From Alphaproteobacteria bacterium (GTDB lineage: Bacteria > Pseudomonadota > Alphaproteobacteria > UBA3830): a DNA stretch of 51,136 nt. The notes beneath the pieces are model-generated. The model ran no database searches, was not told the origin of the DNA, and was given only the letters and a program-made list of their open reading frames with translations. This document shows positions 1 through 9,199 of the stretch, in pieces. The translations under genes were made by a program, and so were the position numbers. Every line of letters starts with the position of its first letter. Position 1 is the first letter of the stretch. The stretch covers positions 76,312-127,447 of the forward strand of contig SUUU01000001.1 of NCBI GenBank assembly GCA_015062335.1, written 5' to 3'.

Positions 1-726
1 TTGAAGGAATTAGATTCTCGAGGGTACAAAGTTTCTTCTATTAAACGTAAAATTTCATCTTTAAAACAGTTTTTTAAATTTTTATATGCTGAAGAACTTA
101 TAGATAAAAATCCGATGGCTTTTATAAGTCAGCCCAAAACAGGGAGGGCTCTTCCTAAAATTTTAAGTGAATCCGATATTGAAAAATTAAAAGTGGCAGC
201 CAAATGTATGCCAACTTATGAAGAACAACTTCGTATGGATTTAATTTTGTATTTGCTTTACGGAAGTGGTTTGCGAGTAAGTGAGCTAATTTCCCTTAAG
301 GTAAGTTCTTTTGTAGAAAATAAATTTATTCGTATTTTTGGAAAGGGAAGAAAAGAACGTATTGTTCCGGTAACCTCAAAAGTTTCAGCATTGCTAGCAG
401 AATGGAGAGAGTTGCATCAAGATTCTCAATGGATTTTTCCATCAGTTGACCCATCGAGGCACATTACACGTCAAAGGATTTTTCAACTAATAAAGCAAAT
501 GGCTCGATTATCGGGTATAGATGTAGGCAAAATTTCACCCCACGTTTTGAGACATGCTTTTGCTACTCATATTTTGGATCATGGGGCAGATCTTTTAAGT
601 GTAAAAAAGATGTTAGGACATCGAGATATTGCAACGACAGAAATTTATACTCATGTAAGCAAATCGCGATTGAAGGAAGTTGTAAACAAATTTCACCCTC
701 TTCAGAAGAAACAAAAACCTACTTGA
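1..726 (+). CDS. xerD: Tyrosine recombinase XerD-like, 5'-truncated by window edge
   Basis: Site-specific recombinase that resolves chromosome dimers at dif together with XerC. The visible 241 residues cover the end of the SAM-like core-binding domain and the whole catalytic domain. Catalytic residues are all present: R92 (in GLRVSEL), K115 (GKGRK), H181 and R184 (HVLRH), H207 (LGHRD) and the nucleophile Y216 (EIYTHV). The frame is open at position 1 and about 60 residues are missing compared with the usual ~300, so the true start lies outside the window. The C-terminal tail after Y216 resembles XerD more than XerC; that choice is less certain than the family. It converges with the PpiD-like gene, with a small GAGAG/CTCTC hairpin at 725-738. 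Confidence 0.9.
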   Translation: MKELDSRGYKVSSIKRKISSLKQFFKFLYAEELIDKNPMAFISQPKTGRALPKILSESDIEKLKVAAKCMPTYEEQLRMDLILYLLYGSGLRVSELISLKVSSFVENKFIRIFGKGRKERIVPVTSKVSALLAEWRELHQDSQWIFPSVDPSRHITRQRIFQLIKQMARLSGIDVGKISPHVLRHAFATHILDHGADLLSVKKMLGHRDIATTEIYTHVSKSRLKEVVNKFHPLQKKQKPT

Positions 727-765
727 GAGAAATCTCTCGCATAGGCTATATTTGAAAGATTACAA

Positions 766-2373
766 TCAAAATATCTCAGATTCGATTGCTTTCAGATCTG
801 AATTGTTATCAACAGCTTTTAAGGTTTCATAGTTAATTTTTACTTCATACTTTTTTGATAAATAACCCACCCATTGCTGATACAAATCTTCGACATTTTC
901 AGATATTAATTGTGCATAGCCATCCTGTCTTTTGGTGGATATTAGATCTTTGTTGTGTACAATTTTGTCGACACAATATACATATATCATGCCATCGACT
1001 TCTGTATATGAGGCACTGTTTTTTTCCATTAAGAAGACATCTGCACAAATTTTTTCAATTAAAGTTTTATAGTCATTTTTTGAGTCAATTTGTGCTTTGC
1101 GATCAAATAATGAGGTTTTAACAACTTTCTTTGCATTAAATTTTGATGAGGTCTTAAACGATTCAATCAATTCGTCGGCCATTTTTACTGCCTTGATGTG
1201 GCGTTGCTCTTTAATCCACTCAGACCGTACTTGCTTTTCAATGTTTTCAAATGTTTGAACGTGTTTCGGAACGATTCGATCTACATAAACAAGCCACTGC
1301 ACAATTTTTTTATTGTGATCTAACGATTCTGAAAATGAACTAGACTCTTTTTCTTCAGTGCTAAAGGCGACTGTCAATACATCTTTTGCGTAAGGTAATT
1401 TGATCATGTTTGTGTCTTCTGAAGTTACATTTTTTACTTCGATAACTCTAAGACGATTATCTTTAGCTACTTCTTCAACAGTGTTTCCTGACACTAACGC
1501 ATCTTCGATTTTTCGAGTTATTTCCTCTATCGCCGAGTTTAATTTTTCTTGTTTGATTTCTGCTAACAACTCGGATTTCATATCTTCGAAGCTTCTGTCA
1601 TCTTTTTGATCTGATAAATCATAGGCATCTTGCAGTTCACTATCTAAAACTTTAACGTCTTTTTCTAATTCGGATTCAGCAAAGCTCAATATTTTAAATG
1701 ACCGAGTTTCTGGTGCCATAAACTTATCAGAATGAGAGGTGTAGAATTCTTCCAAATCATCTCTGGAAGGTGAATTTGTGATGGAAATACTTTTCGGATC
1801 AATCTTAACAACATTTAAGCTGCGCTGTTCAAATTCTGCATTGAGAAATATATCTAATTCTTCAAAAACAGAAACATATCTCAACAGACTTTTTAAGATA
1901 TGACTTTTAATTTCTCTTTTTTGAGATGCTAAAAATTGTGCTTCCGGAACTTGTAACTTTTGCAAAAACGCGCGCAGATGTGATGCGCTAAAATGACCGT
2001 CCTCTGTTCTGAACATGCTGAGATTTTTAACATAATCGTACATAGTAGAATCAGATACAATTACTCCGTATTCTTTGGCGGCTAAATCCAAAATATTTTC
2101 CCAAATTAATTGGTGTATGATACTTGGCATAACGCGACTGTCATCAATTTTACTCGGAGATATCCTTTGCAACATCTCAAGTTTTTTCATTTTTTCAATT
2201 TTGAATGCCTGAGGAGATATTTTTGTACTTGCAATTTTTATAACGTAATCACGTCCTTTGATCCTATCAACAATGTATGAAAAACCAAAGAATAAGAAAA
2301 ACGATCCCGCAAGAACTGTTAAAAACACTTTCACAACAATCGAATTTGCGTATTTGCGAATAAGCTCTAACAT
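766..2373 (-). CDS. PpiD/SurA-N-like membrane-anchored periplasmic chaperone
   Basis: 535-residue inner-membrane protein with one N-terminal transmembrane segment (about residues 15-37) and a large periplasmic part rich in charged helices. The first ~165 residues resemble the SurA_N_3 chaperone module of PpiD-type foldases, which assist outer-membrane protein folding. I see no convincing parvulin catalytic motif in the middle region, so isomerase activity is doubtful. The ATG at 2373 follows an AAAGGA ribosome site; an in-frame TTG one codon earlier is less likely. The gene is divergent from tpiA across 79 nt. A PpiD-like gene next to tpiA recurs in Alphaproteobacteria, which supports the call. 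No symbol is given because the family is variable. Confidence 0.72.
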   Translation of the reverse strand: MLELIRKYANSIVVKVFLTVLAGSFFLFFGFSYIVDRIKGRDYVIKIASTKISPQAFKIEKMKKLEMLQRISPSKIDDSRVMPSIIHQLIWENILDLAAKEYGVIVSDSTMYDYVKNLSMFRTEDGHFSASHLRAFLQKLQVPEAQFLASQKREIKSHILKSLLRYVSVFEELDIFLNAEFEQRSLNVVKIDPKSISITNSPSRDDLEEFYTSHSDKFMAPETRSFKILSFAESELEKDVKVLDSELQDAYDLSDQKDDRSFEDMKSELLAEIKQEKLNSAIEEITRKIEDALVSGNTVEEVAKDNRLRVIEVKNVTSEDTNMIKLPYAKDVLTVAFSTEEKESSSFSESLDHNKKIVQWLVYVDRIVPKHVQTFENIEKQVRSEWIKEQRHIKAVKMADELIESFKTSSKFNAKKVVKTSLFDRKAQIDSKNDYKTLIEKICADVFLMEKNSASYTEVDGMIYVYCVDKIVHNKDLISTKRQDGYAQLISENVEDLYQQWVGYLSKKYEVKINYETLKAVDNNSDLKAIESEIF

Positions 2374-2452
2374 CAAATATTTCCTTTACCAAGCCCTTAT
2401 AATATTATTAGCCATTGTAAAATGGAGCAAGAGTTATTTAAAGGGATTTTTC

Positions 2453-3139
2453 ATGAAAACTATTGTAGCAAACTGGAAAATGAATGGTGACGAGCAATTG
2501 TGCGATAACTTAATTTTCAAGCTGAAAGATTTTGATGTTGGTCAATCGTTGATTATATGCCCACCATTTCCTTTGTTGTTTAAGTTTAAAAATTGCCGAT
2601 TTTGCTTAGGTGCACAAAATTGCGGTATTGCTTTACATGGAGCATTTACGGGAGAAGTCAGTCCTCAATTACTAAGATCTTTGGGATGTTCGTACGTGAT
2701 TATAGGACATTCAGAAAGACGACGGTTGTGTGATGAAAATGACGATATTCTTGTAAAAAAATATGAGATCGCGATTGAAGCGAATCTGATTCCCATTATT
2801 TGTGTAGGCGAAAATTTCCAAGAAGATTATCGCTTAGCATTAGAAAAGCAGCTTAATAGTTTTTTGAAAGTTAGAAATTTAGAAAAGTCTATAATAGCCT
2901 ACGAGCCTGTTCGGAGTATAGGTACCGGAATTATTCCCGATTCGGATAAAATCGCAAAAATTGTCTCTTTTATAAAGGGAATAACCAGCGCAAAAATTCT
3001 GTACGGAGGCTCGGTTGACTCCTCTAATGTAGCAGATATTTTACGTATTGATCCAGTTGATGGGGTATTGATTGGTGGTGCAAGTTTGAGGACGGAAGAA
3101 TTTTATTCGATAATCCAAATTGCAAAAAATTGTTGTTAA
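2453..3139 (+). CDS. tpiA: Triosephosphate isomerase with altered loop-6 hinge
   Basis: Interconverts dihydroxyacetone phosphate and glyceraldehyde-3-phosphate in cytosolic glycolysis/gluconeogenesis. The frame extends upstream to 2258, but ATG 2453 gives the canonical N-terminus (MKTIVANWKMNG) and a 228-aa protein, shorter than the usual ~250. Catalytic N7, K9, H86 (GHSERR) and E151 (YEP) are present, as is the phosphate-binding YGGSV at 184-188. Oddly, the near-invariant loop-6 hinge PVWAIGTG reads PVRSIGTG (residues 152-159), with Trp to Arg and Ala to Ser. The gene is divergent from the PpiD-like gene and 34 nt before the TadE-like gene. Confidence 0.95.
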   Translation: MKTIVANWKMNGDEQLCDNLIFKLKDFDVGQSLIICPPFPLLFKFKNCRFCLGAQNCGIALHGAFTGEVSPQLLRSLGCSYVIIGHSERRRLCDENDDILVKKYEIAIEANLIPIICVGENFQEDYRLALEKQLNSFLKVRNLEKSIIAYEPVRSIGTGIIPDSDKIAKIVSFIKGITSAKILYGGSVDSSNVADILRIDPVDGVLIGGASLRTEEFYSIIQIAKNCC

Positions 3140-3173
3140 TTAATGATTAATAACTGCGTGTTAACATTTCCTT

Positions 3174-3704
3174 ATGTTTAGGAAGTTCGTTAAGCGCTTT
3201 CATTTATCTCAAAAAGGCGCAGCGTTGGTTGAAATGGCGCTGTGTGGCCCTCCATTATTTATTTTGATATTTTTTATTTTTGAAATCATAAAAATTGTGG
3301 TGTTTCAAATCGCGCTGGATACGATTAGTTTAGAATTATCATTTGATTATGCAGGAAATAAAACCACAAAAAATTTTAACAATATTATCCGAAGAAATAT
3401 TTTGTTACCGTTTTTTTCAGCTGATGATATCGGCGTCAATATCGTGTGCGGAGATAATTTGCATAATTTCATCAAGACGACGGGGGAAAATTTCCCTTCA
3501 TCGGTAAGAGGAGGAATATATTTAGTGTCGCCCTACGTACAAGGCGATGATTTGACTCAAAAAATATCATCCGGTTGTCCGTTTGAGTTAACGGTCGTCG
3601 GACATTATAAATCCAATTTGAAGATCGCAACCCAATTTTTTCAAACAGCTGTATCTGGCAATGGAATGTGTTTTTACAGTAGAGCGGTTTGTATTTGTAA
3701 TTGA
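3174..3704 (+). CDS. TadE-like pseudopilin protein (orphan)
   Basis: 176 aa. A short basic N-terminus is followed by a glycine/alanine-glutamate stretch and one hydrophobic helix (residues 16-49; KGAALVEMALCGPPLFIL), the layout of TadE/TadG-like minor pseudopilins (RGxxxVEfAl motif) of the Tad/Flp pilus system. Such proteins sit in the inner membrane with a periplasmic C-terminal domain; four cysteines lie C-terminal to residue 100. No other tad/flp/cpa gene lies in the window. There is no clear ribosome site before ATG 3174. The family is suggested by the N-terminus only; the rest is not recognisable. Confidence 0.65.
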   Translation: MFRKFVKRFHLSQKGAALVEMALCGPPLFILIFFIFEIIKIVVFQIALDTISLELSFDYAGNKTTKNFNNIIRRNILLPFFSADDIGVNIVCGDNLHNFIKTTGENFPSSVRGGIYLVSPYVQGDDLTQKISSGCPFELTVVGHYKSNLKIATQFFQTAVSGNGMCFYSRAVCICN

Positions 3705-3768
3705 TAAATTTTTTGAAACGAAATAAGAAATTTGCATTTCTATCTATGGTAAATCATTTTGAATAATG

Positions 3769-3774
3769 TATAAT
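3769..3774 (+). promoter_or_regulatory. -10 box for tRNA-Gln
   Basis: A perfect TATAAT lies 15 nt before the mature tRNA 5' end, so transcription would start near 3781. No good -35 is visible at the expected distance (ATGGTA near 3746). Confidence 0.5.
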
Positions 3775-3789
3775 GGTTGTGCTTGCCGT

Positions 3790-3863
3790 TGGGAAATAGT
3801 TTAGCGGTAGAACTCCCGGCTCTGGACCGGGCAACCTTGGTTCGAATCCAGGTTTCCCAGCCA
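3790..3863 (+). tRNA. tRNA-Gln (anticodon CTG)
   Basis: Full cloverleaf: the acceptor stem TGGGAAA pairs with TTTCCCA, the anticodon stem is CCCGG/CCGGG, the loop is CTCTGGA with anticodon CTG at 3822-3824, the T loop is TTCGAAT, and CCA is encoded. It reads glutamine CAG codons. It lies 37 nt before the NifU-like gene, which may share the transcript. Confidence 0.95.
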
Positions 3864-3900
3864 TTTTTGATTTTTAAAATGACAATTTGGAGGGATTAAG

Positions 3901-4134
3901 ATGGAAGAAGATATCATACAAAAGATTAAATTTGTGATCGAGAATCATATCAGGCCAGGTTTGCAGATAGATGGTGGAGATATTGAGGTAATTGATTTTA
4001 AGGATAATATTCTAAAAGTTAAGTTGATTGGAGCTTGTTCGTGTTGTCCACATGCTCAAATGACTTTAAAAAATTCTGTAGAAAGAATGATAAGGCAGAT
4101 GGTTTGTGAAAGTATTTTGGTAGTGATTGGGTAG
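3901..4134 (+). CDS. NifU C-terminal domain-like Fe-S scaffold/carrier
   Basis: 77-residue stand-alone NifU-like domain. The core signature GACSCCPHAQMTL holds the paired cysteines C46 and C49 that bind a transient [4Fe-4S] cluster, preceded by the family hallmark RPGLQIDGGDIEV. Such short proteins accept clusters and deliver them to target enzymes in the cytosol. In the usual alphaproteobacterial form (NfuA/NifU-like, ~180 aa) an N-terminal Nfu_N domain precedes this one; here it is absent. The start ATG 3901 has a strong GGAGG site. No other Fe-S assembly gene is nearby. Confidence 0.88.
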   Translation: MEEDIIQKIKFVIENHIRPGLQIDGGDIEVIDFKDNILKVKLIGACSCCPHAQMTLKNSVERMIRQMVCESILVVIG

Positions 4135-4236
4135 AAATCTAATTATGGATTGATCTTCACGAGAGCAACAAAGATCCATATTGAAAGTCTGTCTTTTTTT
4201 TTAGATAATGTACTGGTTTTTTGTCGGGGTTTGTTT

Positions 4237-6018
4237 ATGAATATTTATAGGACTCATACTTGTGGTGAATTGAGAGATTCTCAAGTCGGTATTGTTGTCA
4301 GATTATCTGGATGGGTACACAAAAAAAGAGATCACGGCAATCTGATATTTATCGATCTGAGAGATCATTACGGAATTACTCAGTGCGTGGTAAGTCCGGA
4401 TAGCTCAGCTTTTTCTGAAGTTGAGAAAATTCGACTCGAAAGCATTGTTACGATAGAAGGGCAGGTTCTTAAACGGTCGGAAGATACAGAAAATAATGAA
4501 AATCTTACAGGCAAAATAGAAGTCAGAATTGATAAATTTACAGTATTGTCTTCTGTTGATACCTTACCAATGGCTGTGAGTAGTGTATCAGATTTGTCAG
4601 AAGATACTCGTTTGAGATATAGGTTTATCGATTTGCGTCGTGAGCAAATTCATAAAAATATTGTTTTGCGCTCAAATGTTGTTTCTACGATTCGCGAAAA
4701 AATGAAATCTCAGGGCTTTTTGGAAATTAACACTCCGATATTGACCTCCAGTTCTCCGGAAGGTGCGCGAGATTTTCTTGTCCCAAGTCGATTATACCCT
4801 GGGAAATTTTATGCATTGCCACAAGCTCCGCAGCAATTTAAGCAACTTTTAATGGTCGCCGGATTCGATAAATACTTCCAAATTGCTCCATGTTTTAGAG
4901 ATGAAGACAGTAGAGCTGACAGATCTCCCGGAGAGTTTTATCAATTAGACTTTGAAATGTCGTTTTGCACTCAAGAGGACGTGTTTGCCGCTATTGAGCC
5001 GGTAATTTACGATATTTTCAAGATGTATTCCAAAAAATCGGTATCACAATATCCGTTCAAAAGGATTCCATATGCAGACGCTATGTTGCATTATGGTTCT
5101 GATAAACCGGATTTGCGAAATCCTCTTTTGATTGAGGATGTAAGTGATATTTTTGAAAAATCAACATTTGTAGTTTTTGTTGAAGCTGTTAAGAGAGGCC
5201 AAGTTGTAAGAGCCGTCGCTGTTCCAGGAGCTGAAAAGCAACCTAGAAGCTTTTTCGATAAGTTAAACGATTGGGCAAAGTCATTAGGAATGCCGGGACT
5301 GGGATATGTTACATTCGTTGATGGCACGGCGAAAGGTCCTATTGCAAAGTTTTTGAATGAAGGTCAACTCAACGTCCTGAAAACAAAGACAAATCTTGAG
5401 GGTGATGGTGTTGTTTTCTTTATTTGTGATTCTGAAAAGAATGCGAACAAATTGGCTGGACAAGTCAGGCAGAAGTTAGGAACAGATTTGCAATTACTGA
5501 CAGATGGATTTGAATTCTGTTGGATAGTTGATTTTCCTATGTATGAATTGGACGAAGAGACGGGAAAGATAGATTTCAGTCATAATCCATTTTCAATGCC
5601 TCAGGGCGGAATGGATGCTCTTTTGAATAAAGATCCTTTGACTGTTCTCGCATATCAGTATGATATTGTTTGCAACGGGATTGAATTATCAAGTGGTGCG
5701 ATTAGAAATCATTTGCCAGCGGTTATGCTCAAAGCGTTTGAGATCGCAGGATATGACGCTGATGAAGTGAAGACGAAGTTTAGCGGAATGTTTAACGCGT
5801 TCAAATACGGAGCTCCTCCTCACGGTGGCTGCGCTCCGGGAATCGATAGAATGATAATGTTGTTAGCAGATGAACCGAATATTCGTGAAGTCATTGCTTT
5901 CCCACTGAACCAGCAAGCTCAAGATTTAATGATGAATGCTCCAGCTGAAGTTACTCAAGCGCAATTGAAAGAGCTTCACATAAAAGTAGATTTACCTAAG
6001 AAAATAGTAAAGAAGTAA
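4237..6018 (+). CDS. aspS: Aspartyl-tRNA synthetase
   Basis: 593-aa class II synthetase of the bacterial type that charges tRNA with aspartate. It has an OB-fold anticodon-binding domain (about residues 15-110), motif 2 with FRDED and RADRSPGEF, a GAD insertion in the middle and motif 3 GGCAPGIDR near the end. The frame opens at 4150 but ATG 4237 gives the standard N-terminus [10 protein letters not shown]. In the OB-fold, [10 protein letters not shown] carries the His typical of non-discriminating AspRS, which also charges tRNA-Asn; this is family knowledge and would imply a GatCAB amidotransferase elsewhere. The stop overlaps the next start (TAATG, 6016-6020), so translation is probably coupled with the binding-protein gene. 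Confidence 0.96.
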   Translation: MNIYRTHTCGELRDSQVGIVVRLSGWVHKKRDHGNLIFIDLRDHYGITQCVVSPDSSAFSEVEKIRLESIVTIEGQVLKRSEDTENNENLTGKIEVRIDKFTVLSSVDTLPMAVSSVSDLSEDTRLRYRFIDLRREQIHKNIVLRSNVVSTIREKMKSQGFLEINTPILTSSSPEGARDFLVPSRLYPGKFYALPQAPQQFKQLLMVAGFDKYFQIAPCFRDEDSRADRSPGEFYQLDFEMSFCTQEDVFAAIEPVIYDIFKMYSKKSVSQYPFKRIPYADAMLHYGSDKPDLRNPLLIEDVSDIFEKSTFVVFVEAVKRGQVVRAVAVPGAEKQPRSFFDKLNDWAKSLGMPGLGYVTFVDGTAKGPIAKFLNEGQLNVLKTKTNLEGDGVVFFICDSEKNANKLAGQVRQKLGTDLQLLTDGFEFCWIVDFPMYELDEETGKIDFSHNPFSMPQGGMDALLNKDPLTVLAYQYDIVCNGIELSSGAIRNHLPAVMLKAFEIAGYDADEVKTKFSGMFNAFKYGAPPHGGCAPGIDRMIMLLADEPNIREVIAFPLNQQAQDLMMNAPAEVTQAQLKELHIKVDLPKKIVKK

Positions 6019-7391
6019 TGAGTAGATTTTTTAAACAAGTTGTTCTTTTTACTTTGTTGTGCGCGTTATGTAATGTAGTGGATTGTATCACTATACGAAT
6101 TACATGTCGTGCAAAAGGTGTAGAATTAGAACTATTTCGATCTGTGATAAAAGAATGGGAGGATTTAACTGGTAATACAGTTGAAATTGTGACGTTGCCT
6201 CATTCCAGTAATGAGTGCTTAGCATTGTATAAGCAGTGGCTCGGTGCCGGAACATTCGACGTCGATATTTTGCAGATGGATATTGCTTGGTTGGGAGTAT
6301 TTTCCGAAAACTTGGAAGACTTGAAAAAATATTTAACATCTTACGAAGTTAAAAATATTTCTGACGATTGTTTTTCGGCTATTTTAAACAGTATGTACGA
6401 TAATGATAGGTTAGTTGCACTTCCTGCCTATACTGATTGCGAAGTAATGTATTACCGTAAAGATTTATTGGAAAAATACAATCAAACCCCCCCTGAAACT
6501 TGGCAAGAATTATACGAAACTGCAAAACTTATTCAAAAAAAGGAAAGAGAGTCAAACAAAAGATTTGTGGGATACGTGTTTCAAGCAAAAGCTTTCGAAA
6601 TGTTAACATGTAATTTTACGCAATTGATTGACTCATTTGGTGGAGCAATCGTGGTAAATGGAAAGGCGGAAGTTAATTCATCCCAATGTAAAAATGCATT
6701 TGTGTTTTTAATGCGTTGCTTAGAAGATACAAGCACGAAAAGCGTTTTAAATTATTCAGAAGAGGAGGCTAGAGGATTATTTCAGGTCGGTAATGCTTTG
6801 TTTATGAATAGTTGGCCATATGCTTGGTCTCTAATGAATGATCCTTCTACTTCTGTATCTGGGAAGATTGGAATTATGGCTATACCAAAAAGTGATACGG
6901 TTGGAGGAAAACCTTCCGGAGTACTGGGAGGATGGTTTTTTGCTTTGAATAAGTATTCAAAACATGCTGGCTTTGCAGCTGAATTGATAAAGTTTTTAAC
7001 TGATAAAAAACAACACAAAATCAGAGCAGCTTATGCTTATGCTCCTGCTTACAAGAGCTTGTATGACGATCCTGAGATTTTGAAAAAGAATCCATTTTTT
7101 TCTACACTGAAGTATTCGTTGGAAAGAGCAGTTGTACGACCTTCAGCCGAATTTAAAAAAAGTTATCCTCGAGCAAGTACGGAAATTTTCAATTTAGTTA
7201 ATACCGGATTGACGGAAAGCGTTGGCGAAAAGGATAAAGAAAAGATCGCGACCAGATATTTAAATCGCCTTAACAGAAAGTTAACTAAGATTTTAAATAG
7301 ACAAGTAAGAAGAAAACGTCACCAGAGAGAAAGTATATTCACAAGAATTGCAAAATCTTGTCGGGAATTTTTGAACTCGTGGGGAGTTTAG
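6018..7391 (+). CDS. ABC transporter sugar-binding protein (family 1)
   Basis: 457-aa periplasmic solute-binding protein of the maltose/trehalose/glycerol-3-phosphate class. It has an N-terminal signal peptide (about residues 1-23, ending near VVDC). The body carries family features such as VDILQMDIAWLG, a CEVMYYRKDLLEKY segment and GGWFFALNKYSKH. It would capture a sugar or polyol and deliver it to the two permeases just downstream. The last ~50 residues are unusually basic (NRKLTKILNRQVRRKR), an odd tail for a periplasmic protein. The start codon overlaps the aspS stop. The substrate cannot be read from the sequence. Confidence 0.85.
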   Translation: MSRFFKQVVLFTLLCALCNVVDCITIRITCRAKGVELELFRSVIKEWEDLTGNTVEIVTLPHSSNECLALYKQWLGAGTFDVDILQMDIAWLGVFSENLEDLKKYLTSYEVKNISDDCFSAILNSMYDNDRLVALPAYTDCEVMYYRKDLLEKYNQTPPETWQELYETAKLIQKKERESNKRFVGYVFQAKAFEMLTCNFTQLIDSFGGAIVVNGKAEVNSSQCKNAFVFLMRCLEDTSTKSVLNYSEEEARGLFQVGNALFMNSWPYAWSLMNDPSTSVSGKIGIMAIPKSDTVGGKPSGVLGGWFFALNKYSKHAGFAAELIKFLTDKKQHKIRAAYAYAPAYKSLYDDPEILKKNPFFSTLKYSLERAVVRPSAEFKKSYPRASTEIFNLVNTGLTESVGEKDKEKIATRYLNRLNRKLTKILNRQVRRKRHQRESIFTRIAKSCREFLNSWGV

Positions 7392-7394
7392 TTA

Positions 7395-8321
7395 ATGGAT
7401 GTATCATTGAAAAAGAAAAGCAATAAAGAGTATATTGCAAAGAAATGTCGCCACGAAAGGATAATAGATTGGGGATTTTTAACGCCTTGTCTCGTAACTT
7501 TAGCTTTATGCGCCGCTTGGCCTCTTTTGAAAACGATTTATTTCAGTTTTACGGATGCGGAATTAGATAATCTCTCTGATTTTTGTTTTATCGGAATCGA
7601 AAACTTTATAGACTTGGCCAGAGATCAAGATTGGTGGGTAGCTGTTAGAAATACTTTCGTTATTACTGTAGTGGCTGTACCTTTAGAGACTGTTCTGGGT
7701 ATGATCATCGCGTTAATTCTTCATCGTAATTTTAAAGGGCGGGGATGGATGAGGGCTATTGTCTTGATTCCATGGACAATACCGACAATTGTATCAGCTC
7801 GCATGTGGGGTTGGATGTTAAATGATGTATATGGCATTGTTAATGAAATTTTGATACAAATCGGTTTGATAGAAACCCCTATTCCATGGATTGCTTCTAA
7901 TGCGTTGAGCATCTTATCGATTATTTTAGTAGATGTGTGGAAGACAACACCGTATATGGCATTGTTATTGTTAGCGGGTCTGCAGTCTTTGCCTCAAGAT
8001 TGCTTTGAAGCTGCAGAGGTCGATAGCATCCCCTTTGGGCGAACGTTTTTCAAAATTGTTTTACCTTTGATGAAACCTACCATTGCTGTAGCTATGATTT
8101 TCAGAGGACTTGAGACGTTCAAAATTTTCGATTTGGTGTATATTTTAAGTAGTGGAAATACAGAGACAGCGACGATGTCAGTTTTTGCCCGAAAACATTT
8201 GGTAGATTATGCTGATGTTGGGTTTGGATCGGCTGCTGCAACATTTTTAATGTTTTTTATCGCGTTTTTAGCCGTATTTTGGATTTCGTTTAACAAGAGA
8301 AAATTGCAAAAGCAAGGGTAA
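7395..8321 (+). CDS. Sugar ABC transporter permease (MalF/UgpA type)
   Basis: 308-aa inner-membrane protein with six predicted membrane segments and the binding-protein-dependent transport domain. The EAA cytoplasmic loop that docks the ATPase is present (EAAEVDSIPFGRTFF, ending VLPLMKP), but the usual Gly of EAAxxDGA is Ser. The start ATG 7395 lies 3 nt after the binding-protein stop, with GGGGAG upstream. The next permease starts 4 nt after this stop. No ATPase gene occurs in the operon. Confidence 0.9.
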   Translation: MDVSLKKKSNKEYIAKKCRHERIIDWGFLTPCLVTLALCAAWPLLKTIYFSFTDAELDNLSDFCFIGIENFIDLARDQDWWVAVRNTFVITVVAVPLETVLGMIIALILHRNFKGRGWMRAIVLIPWTIPTIVSARMWGWMLNDVYGIVNEILIQIGLIETPIPWIASNALSILSIILVDVWKTTPYMALLLLAGLQSLPQDCFEAAEVDSIPFGRTFFKIVLPLMKPTIAVAMIFRGLETFKIFDLVYILSSGNTETATMSVFARKHLVDYADVGFGSAAATFLMFFIAFLAVFWISFNKRKLQKQG

Positions 8322-8325
8322 CAGT

Positions 8326-9180
8326 ATGATTAAGTCTGAAAACAAATGGAAATACAAAAGATTATTGAAGAATGTTTTGTTTGCTTTGCTTTGCATTGTG
8401 GTTGCTTCCGGTTGCCTATTTCCATTTTATTGGGCGATTGTTTCTTCGCTACGAGATGGTGCACATATCTTCTCTACCAATTTATGGCCGACTGAAATTA
8501 GTTTTTCAAATTATAAGGAAGTCTGTGGTGATACCACATTTTTGTATTCTTTTTGGAATTCATTTGTTGTCGCTACATGTACGGCTTTTTTATCATTATT
8601 CGTCTGTTTGTTTGCGTCATATCCCTTGGCAAGACACAATTTTCCCGGTCGAAAAAGAATACTTATGATTGCTTTAAGCGTTAATACCTTGCCTCAGGTA
8701 GCTGTTTTATCGGGAATGTTTGAACTGATACGCGTCTTAGATATCTATAATGAAAAGTCGGCGTTGATTTTAGCATATATGATAATCACTGTTCCTTTCA
8801 CCCTTTGGACGTTAACGAATTTTATGAATAACATCCCTAAAGATATAGAAGAAGCCGCAATCATGGATGGAGCAAGTCAGAGGACGATTTTGTTAAAGGT
8901 ATTTTTGCCGATATTAAGCCCCGCAATTGTTACTACAGGGTTATTAGCTTTTATTGCTGCATGGAATGAATTCTTATTTGCTCTAACATTCACTCTAACC
9001 AGTCAAGCTCGGACTGTTCCTGTTGCATTAGCGTTGTTTAGTGGGGCTAGCCAGCACGAAGTACCATATGGCTTAATCATGGCAGCAAGTGTGTTAGTGA
9101 CTTTGCCGTTAATTGTTTTGGTTATTATTTTCCAAAGAAGAATTATATCAGGCCTAACCGCAGGAGCGATAAAGGGCTAG
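8326..9180 (+). CDS. Sugar ABC transporter permease (MalG/UgpE type)
   Basis: 284-aa inner-membrane permease and partner of the preceding one. Six hydrophobic segments are visible, and a complete EAA motif (EEAAIMDGASQRTILLK, then VFLPILSP) marks the ATPase contact loop. The N-terminus carries the MalG-like FPFYWAIVSSLR sequence. An AGGGTAA ribosome site precedes ATG 8326. The pair would need a shared ATPase encoded elsewhere, as in MsiK-type systems. Confidence 0.9.
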   Translation: MIKSENKWKYKRLLKNVLFALLCIVVASGCLFPFYWAIVSSLRDGAHIFSTNLWPTEISFSNYKEVCGDTTFLYSFWNSFVVATCTAFLSLFVCLFASYPLARHNFPGRKRILMIALSVNTLPQVAVLSGMFELIRVLDIYNEKSALILAYMIITVPFTLWTLTNFMNNIPKDIEEAAIMDGASQRTILLKVFLPILSPAIVTTGLLAFIAAWNEFLFALTFTLTSQARTVPVALALFSGASQHEVPYGLIMAASVLVTLPLIVLVIIFQRRIISGLTAGAIKG

Positions 9181-9199
9181 AGTCTTGAATGGAGGTACT

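Noticed and set aside
2258-2452. 65-residue N-terminal extension of the tpiA frame
   Set aside because: It overlaps the start of the divergent PpiD-like gene, has no homology to TIM, and the canonical start at 2453 fits the family.
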